Assembly (NCBI GenBank): GCA_050309435.1
Contig: JBNRMJ010000011.1
Span: 62,001 to 126,000 of the forward strand
Direction of reading: 5' to 3'
Length of the DNA stretch: 64,000 bases
DNA from: CAYXVJ01 sp050309435
GTDB taxonomy: Bacteria; Bacillota; Clostridia; Saccharofermentanales; Fastidiosipilaceae
Position 1 is the stretch's first letter; every line of letters begins with the position of its first letter. Positions 9,216 through 18,539 of the stretch are shown one piece after another. The translations under genes were made by a program, and so were the position numbers. Under the pieces are notes generated by a model. The model searched no databases and was not told the DNA's origin. It saw only the letters and a program-made list of their open reading frames with translations.

Positions 9216-10322
9216 TTAAACTACACTGCCCTTACCGACTACTATCGGATAAGCTTCCTGACCGATGAGCTTTATGCCCGGCCTGATGATGCAGCCTTTA
9301 TCGATGATAACGTTCTCCAGTTCGCAGCCTTCGCCGATGTAAGTATCCTGGAAAATAATCGAGTTCTTAATCTGGCTTCTCTCTCCGATCGTGACACCGC
9401 GGAAAAGCATGGAATGATCGACTTCGCCTTCGATCAAACAACCGTCCGAAACCAGGCTGTCTCTCACGGATGATGTCGCCGTATAGAATGCCGGTGCTTC
9501 GTCTTTCACCTTGGTAAAGACAGGAATATCCGACCAGAAAATCGACGATCGAACCGGTTCATCAAGCGAACGCATGGTTTCTTGAAAATAAGCCGCGGTT
9601 GAGTTGATACGTAAAACAGTATCTTTCATTTCATAACCGTAAACCTTATAACGGTCAAACTGCTTTAAAACATAATCAATACCGATCTGAGCAATACCGC
9701 GCGATATCGCATCGGCAAGAATATCGACGAAGAGCTGACGTTCCATATAGAGAATGCCTAACGACGAACGCTTGGAACTCGGATTGAGCGGATTTAGCAT
9801 CACCGCTTTTACACGTTCGCTACGGCTGATATCCAGAATATAGTTCGGATGTCCCGCCTTATCTCCGTCTCTGTTATAGGCTACCGTAATATCTGCGTTT
9901 TTTTCTTTATGTGCCGTGGCCATCTGCAGGAATGTCGTATTGAGTATGATATTACTGCTCATGACCAAAATGTATTTCTCGCTTAAACCGCGAAAAAAAT
10001 CCAGGACGCCGGTCAAGTCGTCACCGGTATCTGCATAATGTTCAGCTGAAACATAAGGAGGAATCAAGGACAAACCGCCTTTTTTACGATCCAGATCCCA
10101 GGCGCTGCCGGTCCCTAAATGATCCATCAGCGACTTATACTTCTCGTAAGTTGAAACGCCGACACTTCTGATACCACTGTTTACCATATTCGATAAAGCA
10201 AAGTCGATAATCCGATATCGACCACCAAAGGGAATCGCCGATAAAGCGCGCGGTCTGCTCAACTCGCCTAACTGAATCCGTTTATCATCCGCCAATATCA
10301 AGCCGCATGTATCTCTTAGCAT
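9216..10322 (-). CDS. glgD: GlgD, regulatory subunit paralogue of ADP-glucose pyrophosphorylase
   Basis: 368 aa. Nucleotidyltransferase fold as in GlgC, but the N-terminal glycine-rich substrate loop GGxGxRL is replaced by LILADDKRIQLGELSRPRA, so it is unlikely to catalyse on its own. The second conserved block (IPFGGRYRIIDFALSNMVNSGI) and the C-terminal left-handed beta-helix repeats (SLVSDGCLIEGEV...SIIFQDTYIGEGCELENVII) are kept. In Firmicutes GlgD forms a complex with GlgC and raises its activity. It starts 11 bp after the glgC stop with AGGGAGG as ribosome binding site. Confidence 0.95.
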   Translation of the reverse strand: MLRDTCGLILADDKRIQLGELSRPRALSAIPFGGRYRIIDFALSNMVNSGIRSVGVSTYEKYKSLMDHLGTGSAWDLDRKKGGLSLIPPYVSAEHYADTGDDLTGVLDFFRGLSEKYILVMSSNIILNTTFLQMATAHKEKNADITVAYNRDGDKAGHPNYILDISRSERVKAVMLNPLNPSSKRSSLGILYMERQLFVDILADAISRGIAQIGIDYVLKQFDRYKVYGYEMKDTVLRINSTAAYFQETMRSLDEPVRSSIFWSDIPVFTKVKDEAPAFYTATSSVRDSLVSDGCLIEGEVDHSMLFRGVTIGERSQIKNSIIFQDTYIGEGCELENVIIDKGCIIRPGIKLIGQEAYPIVVGKGSVV

Positions 10323-10333
10323 AAAATTCCTCC

Positions 10334-11596
10334 CTAAAACGTTGAAATATGCTCAACGCGGTCGATGACATCATCTTCGCCTTTACATACGCCGGACATA
10401 ACCATGCAGTTTCCGGGAATTACAGAGCCTTTTTTAAGAACGAGGCCACCGTCAATCAAGGTAATATTGTCCGAACAAATCGTGTCGTTGTGATACGGGT
10501 TATCCGGATCTTCTTCTCCGCCAACACGGCAATTCTCTCCAATGACCGTATCAATACCTACGATGACTTTCTCCAGTACCGCACCTCTTTTCACGTGAAC
10601 ACCGGGCATGAGAACACAGTCGCGAACCACGGCTCCGCTTTCGACAAATACGCTATGCGATAAAACCGAATGCTCAACAGTGCCAAAAATACGACAGCCG
10701 TCCGTCATGGCCGATCGCGATACTTTAGCTCCTGCTGATACATAGTGTGCAGGTTTGACGGGATTTCGACTGTAGATACGCCAGGTTTCGTCTCTGAAGT
10801 TAAGTTCATCGGGATGGTCGAGTATATCCATATTGGATTCCCATAAGCTTTTAATGGTTCCGACATCCTTCCAGTAACCGGAGAAACGGTGTGAGATCAG
10901 CTTCTTTTCTTCCTTAAGTAATCTGGGAATGATATTCTTACCGAAATCATGGCTCGATTTCTTGTCCTTATCATCTTCTATCAATACCGATCGTAAAATC
11001 GGCCAGGAGAATAAATAAATACCCATGGAAGCTAAATTGCTCTTGGGTTTCGCAGGTTTCTCTTCAAACTCAACAATTAATCCGTTTTCGTCCGTATTCA
11101 TGATACCGAAGCGAGACGCTTCATCCCAGGGAACCTCGTAAACCGCAATCGTGGCATCTGCTTCGGCCTTAATATGAGCTTCGAGCATACGGTTGTAATT
11201 CATTTTATAGATGTGATCTCCGGATAGAATTAAGACGTAGTTCGGATTAAATTCATCGATAAAGGTAATGTTTTGAAAGATCGCATTCGCAGTATTGGTA
11301 TACCAGTCTTTTCCTTTGGCATGTTGATAAGGAGGTAATATGAACGCGCCGCCGTTACTTCTGTCCAGATCCCATGGATGACCGTTTCCCACATAAGTAT
11401 TCAGTACCAGTGGCTGATATTGTGTTAAAACGCCGACAGTATCTATACCTGAATTTGTTATATTACTTAAGGGAAAATCAATGATACGATAACGACTCCC
11501 GAAAGGCACGGCCGGTTTGGCCACGGAATTAGTCAGAGCACCAAGTCGAGATCCTTGTCCGCCGGCTAAGATCATGGCGATCATCTCTTTCTTCAC
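10334..11596 (-). CDS. glgC: glucose-1-phosphate adenylyltransferase
   Basis: Makes ADP-glucose from glucose-1-phosphate and ATP, the committed step of glycogen synthesis. 420 aa from a GTG at 11596, chosen because TAGGAGGG lies 8 nt upstream; an upstream in-frame start at 11623 would overlap this site. The catalytic loop ILAGGQGSRLG, the IDFPLSN block, SGDHIYKMNY (metal-binding Asp) and the C-terminal beta-helix are all present. First gene of the glgCDA operon. Nothing in the leader gives a clear regulator site. Confidence 0.96.
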   Translation of the reverse strand: MKKEMIAMILAGGQGSRLGALTNSVAKPAVPFGSRYRIIDFPLSNITNSGIDTVGVLTQYQPLVLNTYVGNGHPWDLDRSNGGAFILPPYQHAKGKDWYTNTANAIFQNITFIDEFNPNYVLILSGDHIYKMNYNRMLEAHIKAEADATIAVYEVPWDEASRFGIMNTDENGLIVEFEEKPAKPKSNLASMGIYLFSWPILRSVLIEDDKDKKSSHDFGKNIIPRLLKEEKKLISHRFSGYWKDVGTIKSLWESNMDILDHPDELNFRDETWRIYSRNPVKPAHYVSAGAKVSRSAMTDGCRIFGTVEHSVLSHSVFVESGAVVRDCVLMPGVHVKRGAVLEKVIVGIDTVIGENCRVGGEEDPDNPYHNDTICSDNITLIDGGLVLKKGSVIPGNCMVMSGVCKGEDDVIDRVEHISTF

Positions 11597-11743
11597 GGTT
11601 GCATCCCTCCTACCAATTATCAAGAATCCGATCGATGAAGCAAGTGTAGCGACCAGACTATTTCTCTGTTTTCAGTTTATCATAGTTCTTCATTAATACT
11701 ATTGTCTTCGCAGAAAATATATGTAAACAGGTTTTATTTGTGC

Positions 11744-11749
11744 TAAAAT
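11744..11749 (+). promoter_or_regulatory. extended -10 element before the OadG-like gene
   Basis: TGCTAAAAT forms an extended -10 (TG at 11741-11742, hexamer TAAAAT) 43 bp upstream of the start codon. No convincing -35. Confidence 0.35.
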
Positions 11750-11791
11750 ACGTTTAATATCATGGTCAAACACTTTCACGTAGGAGGTAGT

Positions 11792-12244
11792 ATGTTCAAT
11801 TCGACATTCGCAATCCCCGCCGTACTTGTCAGTGAAACCTTGCCGCTGCAGTACACATTGATTACTCTCACGGCCGCTATTCTTCTTGTACTTTTATTTC
11901 TTTTATATCAGGTATCCGGCAATCGCAGACAAGTAACGGATATACATGAGAAGTTAAGCAAGCGACTCAGTCAGGCAACTGCCTTTGATGCAGGTTCTGC
12001 TGTTGCCCCTGCCGGCATGCCTTCACTTAGCGGAGAAGCAGATGACCATGAACTTTTAGCAGTGTTGACTGCTGCCGTTGCCGCTTATGAAGCTGATATA
12101 AAATCATCAGAACCAACCGTTATTGCATACAGCGATTCGGAAACCGATATACTCGTAACAGATAGCTTGACCGGACGTGAGCATAAATGGGATGCACCGA
12201 CTACTGCCGGTTTCAGAGTGAGGTCTATAAAACGGGTTTCTTAA
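11792..12244 (+). CDS. OadG-family small membrane protein (decarboxylase gamma-subunit-like), orphan
   Basis: 150 aa from the ATG at 11792, which follows AGGAGG directly; an upstream in-frame ATG lacks a ribosome site. One membrane helix (residues about 20-42, LITLTAAILLVLLFLLYQV) is followed by a linker, the block DDHELLAVLTAAVAAY and a C-terminal FRVRSIKRV. That combination (helix, then D..EL.AVI.AAI, then FRVRSI) is typical of gamma subunits of sodium-pumping decarboxylases and related oadG-like proteins. No alpha, beta or biotin-carrier subunit is nearby, so partners must be elsewhere or the protein has another role. Confidence 0.6.
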   Translation: MFNSTFAIPAVLVSETLPLQYTLITLTAAILLVLLFLLYQVSGNRRQVTDIHEKLSKRLSQATAFDAGSAVAPAGMPSLSGEADDHELLAVLTAAVAAYEADIKSSEPTVIAYSDSETDILVTDSLTGREHKWDAPTTAGFRVRSIKRVS

Positions 12245-12281
12245 TACTCAAAACCGGATTCCTCGGTGATTTTTGAAACAT

Positions 12282-12341
12282 AAAAGCAGGCCATGCCTCT
12301 TATTCCCGAGATACGGGACCGAACAGACATGACCTGCTTTT
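12282..12341. terminator. bidirectional intrinsic terminator
   Basis: Arms AAAAGCAGGCCATG (12282-12295) and CATGACCTGCTTTT (12328-12341) pair with one mismatch across a 32 nt loop; T-runs on both strands. It separates the OadG-like gene (plus) from prmA (minus). Confidence 0.75.
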
Positions 12342-12364
12342 TATTTGCTTATTTGATAGAAATT

Positions 12365-13396
12365 TCAAGCCTTACGATGGAAAATCAATAGCTGCCAATC
12401 GTTTAGATCCTTTGCTTGATGCAGGCCCAACCCCACCTCGGCGAAACGCTCGATTACTTCGTTTTTACGATCCGCGATGATACCGCCTGCCATATACAAA
12501 CCGAGATCCGTAAGCTTGTCGGCGATCTGATCCGCCAAATGAAGATGAACATCAGCCAGTAAGTTGGCTACGATAATATCATAGCGTTTCTTTACGTCTT
12601 TGAGTTCACCGGTAAAGCAATTTATCTTAGAACTCAGGTCATTGATCTTGACGTTCTCAATTGCTACTTCGACGGCATGCGGATCAATATCACAGGCATC
12701 GACATCTCTGGCTCCGAGTAAAGCTGCTCCGATGGCAAGAATACCGGATCCCGTACCTAAGTCCAGCACGCGGGAACCTTCCATCATAAACTCATCCAGG
12801 GCTTCCAAGCTCAACTGTGTGCTTTCATGAGTGCCGGTACCAAAGGCCGAACCGGGATCAAGCGTAATCACCTTCTCGCCTTCAAGTGGTTTATAAGCTT
12901 CCCAAGAGGGTTTCACAACCAATCGATCCGAAATTTTCAAAGTAGTGTAATGCTTGCGCCACTGATTGGACCAGTCTTCTTCATCGATAAAACGTCCGCT
13001 TACATCAGCCGGCGATACATCCAGAAACCGGCCTATTCTCTCAAGTTCGCTTTCCAGCATCGCTGTAAACTCATCTGTGGATACAGCTTGATACTCTCTG
13101 GCGTCGTAGAGCATGATCACGTCCTGAGTACTTAGTTTCTCGTTATCAGGCAGACGAAATCCGAAGCGTACTTCATCGTTTTGACTGGGGAAAAACGCCC
13201 GAATTTTTACGTAGTCCGCCAGTTCTGATAAATACAAGGGATCGAAGAAAACCGTTTCGTTGCCATCTTCGTGTGCCCGTTGCAAATCATATGGATCTTC
13301 CGAAGCGACACCTGCGGCGCCCATCTCCAACAAACTTTCTATTACACTGTCGGCTGCTTCCTGGCTTGTTGCTATCTCTGCCTGCCACCATTTCAT
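12365..13396 (-). CDS. prmA: ribosomal protein L11 methyltransferase
   Basis: Trimethylates lysines of ribosomal protein L11 with SAM. 343 aa, longer than the usual 290-310 because of an insertion between the N-terminal substrate domain and the methyltransferase domain. The SAM motif VLDLGTGSGILAIGAALLG and the NLLADV motif of the PrmA active site are intact. Start ATG has GGAG 8 nt upstream. Last gene of the hrcA-grpE-dnaK-dnaJ-prmA operon, a common arrangement in Firmicutes. Confidence 0.95.
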   Translation of the reverse strand: MKWWQAEIATSQEAADSVIESLLEMGAAGVASEDPYDLQRAHEDGNETVFFDPLYLSELADYVKIRAFFPSQNDEVRFGFRLPDNEKLSTQDVIMLYDAREYQAVSTDEFTAMLESELERIGRFLDVSPADVSGRFIDEEDWSNQWRKHYTTLKISDRLVVKPSWEAYKPLEGEKVITLDPGSAFGTGTHESTQLSLEALDEFMMEGSRVLDLGTGSGILAIGAALLGARDVDACDIDPHAVEVAIENVKINDLSSKINCFTGELKDVKKRYDIIVANLLADVHLHLADQIADKLTDLGLYMAGGIIADRKNEVIERFAEVGLGLHQAKDLNDWQLLIFHRKA

Positions 13397-13448
13397 ACTT
13401 CGGACTCCATTCTACTGTTTCATATCGATTGATTGCTATCGCTTCCGA

Positions 13449-14585
13449 TCAGTTGCGATCGGAAAACATGTTTTTTATTTTACTGAAAAAACCTTCGCGT
13501 TTCGAGTAGTTTCGATCGCTTGTGCTATCTTCGAACTGCTGAAGCAATTCTTTTTGTTCGCGGCTAAGGTGTTTGGGTATCTCGATGCTGATAGTAACGA
13601 TCGCATCACCGCGTTGATTGGCACGCTTCAGAACAGGAATGCCCTTGTTTCTTATTGTAATGGTATCTCCGGGCTGGGTGCCTTCTTTCAGTTTGTATGT
13701 AACAGGACCGTCAATGGTTGGGATTTCGATTTCTTCTCCCAAAGCGGCCTGCACGAAACTGATCGGCACCTCACAGTAAGTATTGAAGCCTTTTCTGGTG
13801 AAGATCGGATGCGGTTTGATATTCATCTCGACATATAAGTCACCGTAGCCGCCGCCTCTCTCGCCTACTTCGCCTTCACCCGGCATCGTCAGCATTTGCC
13901 CGTGATCAATACCGGCCGGTACTTCGATACTCAGTTCTTTTTCAACACGGCGTCGGCCTCTGCCGTTACATACGGGACATGGTGTAGGTATGATTTTTCC
14001 CGTGCCGCGGCAAGTATCGCAAGTACGTGTGGTCATCATCGTACCAAACATGGTTTGCTGGCGCATTTGTACCTGACCGGAACCGTTACAAGTCGAACAT
14101 GTGTGTGCCGTGGTTCCGGGCGCGGCTCCTGTGCCCTCGCAGTGATCGCAGCTGTCTTCCTTCGTGATCTTGAACGTCCGTTTCGTACCGAAAGCAGCTT
14201 CCATGAAATCCAGACTCATGCGATAACGAAGATCCGCACCGCGTCTGGCCTGCGTACGTTGGGCGCTTGACCCGCCGAAGCCAAAACCACCACCGAACAT
14301 GCTGTTGAGAATATCTTCAAAATCAAAACCGGCTCCGGCACCGCCAAATCCCTGGCCATCCACGCCGGCATGACCAAACTGATCGTACTGGCGGCGTTTA
14401 TCCGGATCGGATAAGACGGCATAAGCTTCATTGGCTTCTTTGAATTTCGCTTCCGCTTCGCTATCATCCGGGTTTACATCAGGATGATACTTTTTCGCAA
14501 GCTTACGATAGGCCTTCTTCAGTTCATCATCTGTAGCGTTCCGGCTGACGCCAAGCACCTCGTAGTAATCTCTTTTATCTGCCAC
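13449..14585 (-). CDS. dnaJ: chaperone DnaJ
   Basis: Hsp40 co-chaperone that stimulates DnaK ATPase activity. 378 aa, standard length. J domain with HPD at residues 34-36, Gly/Phe-rich linker (FGGAGAGFDFEDILNSMFGGGFGFGG), four CxxCxGxG zinc repeats in the middle, then the two C-terminal substrate-binding domains. GTG start at 14585 follows AAGGAGG. A strong hairpin (14613-14651) lies in the 197 bp between dnaK and this gene. Confidence 0.97.
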   Translation of the reverse strand: MADKRDYYEVLGVSRNATDDELKKAYRKLAKKYHPDVNPDDSEAEAKFKEANEAYAVLSDPDKRRQYDQFGHAGVDGQGFGGAGAGFDFEDILNSMFGGGFGFGGSSAQRTQARRGADLRYRMSLDFMEAAFGTKRTFKITKEDSCDHCEGTGAAPGTTAHTCSTCNGSGQVQMRQQTMFGTMMTTRTCDTCRGTGKIIPTPCPVCNGRGRRRVEKELSIEVPAGIDHGQMLTMPGEGEVGERGGGYGDLYVEMNIKPHPIFTRKGFNTYCEVPISFVQAALGEEIEIPTIDGPVTYKLKEGTQPGDTITIRNKGIPVLKRANQRGDAIVTISIEIPKHLSREQKELLQQFEDSTSDRNYSKREGFFSKIKNMFSDRN

Positions 14586-14612
14586 CGGGTCCTCCTTGCC
14601 TTTTCACATAAC

Positions 14613-14651
14613 AGACAGCCTGTCCTGCGAAATCACGCTTACAGGCTGTCT
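14613..14651 (-). promoter_or_regulatory. long hairpin between dnaK and dnaJ
   Basis: Perfect 11 bp stem (AGACAGCCTGT / ACAGGCTGTCT) with a 17 nt loop in the dnaK-dnaJ spacer, 28 nt before the dnaJ start. On the transcribed strand it is followed by TGTTATGTG, not a proper T-run, so it is better read as a partial terminator, mRNA-stability element or processing site than a full stop. Confidence 0.55.
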
Positions 14652-14782
14652 TCGTTACATCATAAATATATCTGGTCGATCGTTATACGATCCGGTGCCG
14701 CCATTACGGGACACTGACATTCAATCTGTTATCAAACAAATTAATTCAACTGGATTATCGAATCCTTGTCAAGCACAGATGC

Positions 14783-16594
14783 TTACTCGTCGGATCCTGC
14801 ATCCTTAAAACCGCCTTCGGGTCCTCCCTGACTGAAATCGGGACCGCCAGCCGCATCGGGATTGGCCTGGCTGTAAAGCTTCTCGGACAGGTGGTAGACA
14901 GCTTGAGTCAGTTCTTCTGTACCGGACTTCATGTTTTCATAGTTGTCCGCGGAGATGGCATCTTTCAGGCTTGAGATCTTCGCTTCAATATCCGCACGAT
15001 CGCTTGCGTCTACCTTTTCTTCGAGATCTTTTAAGGTCTTCTCTGCGCTATAGACGGCAGATTCGGCGTTGTTCTTCGTTTCGATCTCTTCTTTCCTGGC
15101 CTTGTCTTCCGCAGCATACTGTTCGGCTTCTTTAACCGCTCTCTCGATGTCTTCGTCGCTAAGGTTGCTGGAAGCAGTAATTGTGATATTCTGAGCCTTC
15201 CCGGTGGCTTTATCGGTTGCTGATACCTGAACGATACCGTTGGCATCGATATCGAAGGTTACTTCAATCTGAGGCACGCCGCGGGGAGCAGGTGCAATAC
15301 CATCCAGGATGAAGTTACCCAGTGACTTGTTATAGCGGGCCAGTTCACGTTCGCCCTGAAGCACATGAACATCGACTTGCGTCTGACCATCCGCAGCTGT
15401 CGAGAAAATCTGACTCTTCTTGGTCGGGATCGTGGTGTTGCGCTCGATGATTCGGGTAAACACGCCGCCCATGGTTTCGATACCCAAAGACAGAGGTGTG
15501 ACGTCGAGCAGCAGCAAGCCGGTAACATCACCGGTCAGAACACCTGCCTGAATGGCCGCGCCGATGGCAACACATTCGTCGGGGTTAATGCCTTTGAAGG
15601 GCTCCTTACCAAAGAAACGCTGTACGGCTTCCTGAACAGCAGGGATACGGGTAGATCCGCCGACAAGAAGAATTTTACTAATATTATCCTTGGATAGTCC
15701 CGAGTCTGCAACGGCCTTACGTAAAGGTTCCATGCTCTGCTCTACCAGGTCGGCTGTAAGTTCGTTGAACTTGCTTCTGGCTAGTGTCATGTCAAGATGC
15801 TTGGTGCCGGTAGCATCTGCTGTAATATAAGGCAGATTGATATTGGTGCTGGTGACTGAGCTAAGTTCGATCTTCGCCTTTTCGGCAGCATCGCGTAAAC
15901 GCTGCATGGCCATCTTGTCACGACGCAGGTCTAAACCTTCGCTTTTTTGGAACTCGGAAATCATCCAGTCAACGATCTTGTTATCGAAGTCATCACCGCC
16001 TAAACGATTGTTTCCGTTGGTTGCCAAAACTTCGAACACACCGTCGCCGATTTCCAGAATCGAAACGTCGAATGTACCGCCGCCTAGGTCAAAGACGACA
16101 ATATTCTGATCTTCTTCTTTATCAAGACCATAGGCTAAAGCTGCGGCAGTCGGTTCGTTGATGATACGTAGAACATCCAGACCTGCGATACGACCCGCAT
16201 CTTTCGTAGCTTGACGCTGAGCATCGGAGAAGTAGGCAGGAACAGTAATAACAGCCTGCGAAACGGTCTCTCCCAGATATGCTTCGGCATCAGATTTCAG
16301 CTTCTGCAGAATCATAGCCGAAATCTCCTGAGGTGTATAAGACTTATCATCAATATTTACTTTATGGGTTGTGCCCATCTCGCGCTTGATCGAAGATATT
16401 GTCCGGTCGGGGTTGGTTATGGCCTGACGCTTCGCGATTTGGCCGACCAGGCGTTCACCGTCCTTTGTAAAGGCAACAACCGATGATGTGGTGCGGTTAC
16501 CTTCGGAGTTCGTAATAACGACCGGCTCTCCGCCTTCCATAACGGCTACGCATGAGTTTGTTGTACCTAAATCGATTCCGATTACTTTTGACAT
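14783..16594 (-). CDS. dnaK: chaperone DnaK (Hsp70)
   Basis: ATP-driven Hsp70 chaperone. 603 aa. The N-terminal signature VIGIDLGTTNSCVAV, the phosphate loop FDLGGGTFDVSIL, and the ILLVGGSTRIPAVQ block mark the ATPase domain; the substrate domain begins near residue 360 (LLLLDVTPLSLGIETMGG) and the helical lid ends in a short Gly/Asp-rich tail (GGPEGGFKDAGSDE). It lacks the 24-residue loop found in Gram-negative DnaK, as expected for Gram-positives. Start ATG follows CAGGAGG. Controlled with hrcA by CIRCE. Confidence 0.98.
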   Translation of the reverse strand: MSKVIGIDLGTTNSCVAVMEGGEPVVITNSEGNRTTSSVVAFTKDGERLVGQIAKRQAITNPDRTISSIKREMGTTHKVNIDDKSYTPQEISAMILQKLKSDAEAYLGETVSQAVITVPAYFSDAQRQATKDAGRIAGLDVLRIINEPTAAALAYGLDKEEDQNIVVFDLGGGTFDVSILEIGDGVFEVLATNGNNRLGGDDFDNKIVDWMISEFQKSEGLDLRRDKMAMQRLRDAAEKAKIELSSVTSTNINLPYITADATGTKHLDMTLARSKFNELTADLVEQSMEPLRKAVADSGLSKDNISKILLVGGSTRIPAVQEAVQRFFGKEPFKGINPDECVAIGAAIQAGVLTGDVTGLLLLDVTPLSLGIETMGGVFTRIIERNTTIPTKKSQIFSTAADGQTQVDVHVLQGERELARYNKSLGNFILDGIAPAPRGVPQIEVTFDIDANGIVQVSATDKATGKAQNITITASSNLSDEDIERAVKEAEQYAAEDKARKEEIETKNNAESAVYSAEKTLKDLEEKVDASDRADIEAKISSLKDAISADNYENMKSGTEELTQAVYHLSEKLYSQANPDAAGGPDFSQGGPEGGFKDAGSDE

Positions 16595-16647
16595 CTTGTC
16601 CTCCTGATTGTTTGCTTCAATAATAAGTTTATTTCTTTATTTCAAAA

Positions 16648-17250
16648 TTAGTTAGCTACTTTGACAATTGCATGACGAATGACTTTACCGTTGCGTTCGT
16701 ATCCCTTTTCGAAAACTTCCACGACTTCGTTGGCCTTATACTGTTCGTCATCGATATGCAGCACGGCCGAGTGACGATTCGGGTCGAATGTTTCTCCCAG
16801 CGGATTGATAACGCTAACCTTCAATGTCGATAGTGTTTTTTCGACTTGTCTCATAATGAGGTTCAAACCTTCGGCGAACTGTTTGACTTCCAGGTTCTCG
16901 CTGTTCTCGCTGATCGTCATGGCCCGTTCCAAATTATCGATAACCGTAAGCCATTCCCCTACCACATCTGTTACGGATTGTTCGTATAACGCTTCTTTCT
17001 CCTGACGGGTGCGCTTTCTGAAGTTATCGTATTCAGCCATAAGGCGAACGAATTTATCGGATAAGTCGGCAATCTGCTGATCTTTGGGATCAACAGTCTC
17101 CTCAGCTGCCTGATCGCCTTCCCCGGCCTCAACGCCGGCATTCGCGGCATCCGCGCTTTCGTCTGCGATTTCTGTTGCCGTATCGTTATCGACAATCTGA
17201 TCGACTACTGCTTCATCGGCAGCCTCGTTGCGCTTGTCCTTCTTTTTCAA
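16648..17250 (-). CDS. grpE: nucleotide exchange factor GrpE
   Basis: Releases ADP from DnaK. 200 aa. An acidic, disordered N-terminus (rich in Ala, Glu, Asp, residues 8-60) precedes the long coiled coil (DLSDKFVRLMAEYDNFRKRT) and the C-terminal beta domain (NPLGETFDPNRHSAVLHI...VFEKGYERNGKVIRHAIVKV). The start is a TTG at 17250 with GGAGGACAG upstream; no ATG is better placed. Between hrcA (48 bp) and dnaK. Confidence 0.96.
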   Translation of the reverse strand: MKKKDKRNEAADEAVVDQIVDNDTATEIADESADAANAGVEAGEGDQAAEETVDPKDQQIADLSDKFVRLMAEYDNFRKRTRQEKEALYEQSVTDVVGEWLTVIDNLERAMTISENSENLEVKQFAEGLNLIMRQVEKTLSTLKVSVINPLGETFDPNRHSAVLHIDDEQYKANEVVEVFEKGYERNGKVIRHAIVKVAN

Positions 17251-17298
17251 GTTACTGTCCTCCGTCTGTCATTTAATCTACTTATATATGTTAACGTC

Positions 17299-18390
17299 TT
17301 AGAACTCTTCGACTTCGTTAAGCTTGTGAATGGTTTGCCGGACAAAATTAATCTGAGATATGACGCGACTGTATTCCATTCGTTTGGGACCGATCACTCC
17401 GATCGAACCGCTCACCTGACCGGGAAAACGACAGGTAGCAGCCACAAAACTGCACTCTCTGAATTCATCTTGTTGCAGTTCCTGGCCGATACGAATCACA
17501 AACTGGGGGCGAAGCGGATTGGCAAGCTTAGAACCTTTCACCGGATCCTGTTCTATTTCGATCGTGGTTTTCTCCGGATCTTCCATCATTCCGATGATCA
17601 AACCGTCGTTTCTGAGAGCATGCATCAATGCTCCCGCACGATCCGAGTCACGGAATTCCGGATAAGAAAAGAGCTTCGGAACGCCGTCGATGTAGGTTTC
17701 GAGATTATCGGCCTGCTTAATGGCGCTGAATGCCTCATAAGCGACCTGATTCAGTAAGCTCTCCGGTAAATCACTGTTCTGGATGCTGCTTTGAACTGTT
17801 ACCAGGGTAATATCCCGAAGCTTTACTCCATCCAAATGCCGCTCGATCGCCTGCGATAATTCGTTCAATTGACCCGGACTTAAAACATCCGGCAAACGAA
17901 CGATCTTATCCTTCACCAGCCCTGCCGAAAGAACGATCACGACCAGTACCTTTCCGGGTTCGATCATGAGCATCTTCAATTGCTTCAGGCTGCTGGACGC
18001 CAGGCGTGGCGAAACCGCAAGCGACGTATATCCGGTTCCTTCCGACAAGACCCAGGAAACACGTTTCAAGAGATCTTTCATTTCATCCATATGGGGGGAC
18101 AAAGTGTGAATGACCTCATAGCGGTATTCTTCGTTTACCGGATCCAGGGGCATCAATTGCTCGACATACTTGCGATAGCCGAGATCCGACGGAATACGAC
18201 CTGCTGATGTATGAGGCTGCTCCAGATACCCCATGTGCTCGAGTTCGACCATGGTGCTGCGCACAGTGGCAGAGCTTACCGGTAAACGGTATTTTTCCAC
18301 CAGGGTTTTAGAAGCGACCGGTTCGGCCGTCTCGATATAATCTTCCACGATCGCCCGCAGAACATCTTTCTTACGCTGATCTAAAACCAT
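17299..18390 (-). CDS. hrcA: heat-inducible transcription repressor HrcA
   Basis: Winged-helix repressor that binds CIRCE and is kept active by GroEL. 363 aa from the ATG at 18390, which follows AAGGGAGAGG; an in-frame upstream start would run into CIRCE. N-terminal helix-turn-helix (VLDQRKKDVLRAIVEDYIETAEPV...STVRSTMVELEHMGYLEQPHTSAGRIPSDLGYR is the family hallmark, here residues 1-75) and a C-terminal GAF-like domain ending in GVIGPKRMEYSRVI. First gene of its own regulated operon. Confidence 0.97.
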   Translation of the reverse strand: MVLDQRKKDVLRAIVEDYIETAEPVASKTLVEKYRLPVSSATVRSTMVELEHMGYLEQPHTSAGRIPSDLGYRKYVEQLMPLDPVNEEYRYEVIHTLSPHMDEMKDLLKRVSWVLSEGTGYTSLAVSPRLASSSLKQLKMLMIEPGKVLVVIVLSAGLVKDKIVRLPDVLSPGQLNELSQAIERHLDGVKLRDITLVTVQSSIQNSDLPESLLNQVAYEAFSAIKQADNLETYIDGVPKLFSYPEFRDSDRAGALMHALRNDGLIIGMMEDPEKTTIEIEQDPVKGSKLANPLRPQFVIRIGQELQQDEFRECSFVAATCRFPGQVSGSIGVIGPKRMEYSRVISQINFVRQTIHKLNEVEEF

Positions 18391-18421
18391 TGCCGCCTCT
18401 CCCTTCGCAGTAATCAAAAAT

Positions 18422-18448
18422 TTAGCACTCATTTCGTCCGAGTGCTAA
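18422..18448 (-). promoter_or_regulatory. CIRCE operator (HrcA binding site)
   Basis: Perfect TTAGCACTC-N9-GAGTGCTAA, 32 bp upstream of the hrcA start codon and just after the -10 box. Confidence 0.98.
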
Positions 18449-18452
18449 AGCT

Positions 18453-18481
18453 ATTTTATTACCATTTCTCATGAAAGTCAA
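18453..18481 (-). promoter_or_regulatory. sigma-A promoter of the hrcA operon
   Basis: Reading the minus strand: TTGACT (18476-18481), 17 bp spacer, TAAAAT (18453-18458). CIRCE begins 4 bp downstream of the -10, covering the start site. Confidence 0.85.
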
Positions 18482-18539
18482 TGAATATCAAAAAGTCATC
18501 TTTAACACTTTGTAAACGATTTTCGGATCTTTAGTGTTA

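Noticed and set aside
9216..10322. GlgD considered as a second catalytic GlgC
   Set aside because: The glycine-rich catalytic loop is missing, which is the accepted mark of GlgD.
13260..13838. 192-codon plus-strand frame across the prmA/dnaJ junction
   Set aside because: Overlaps two certain genes in antisense and has no family resemblance.
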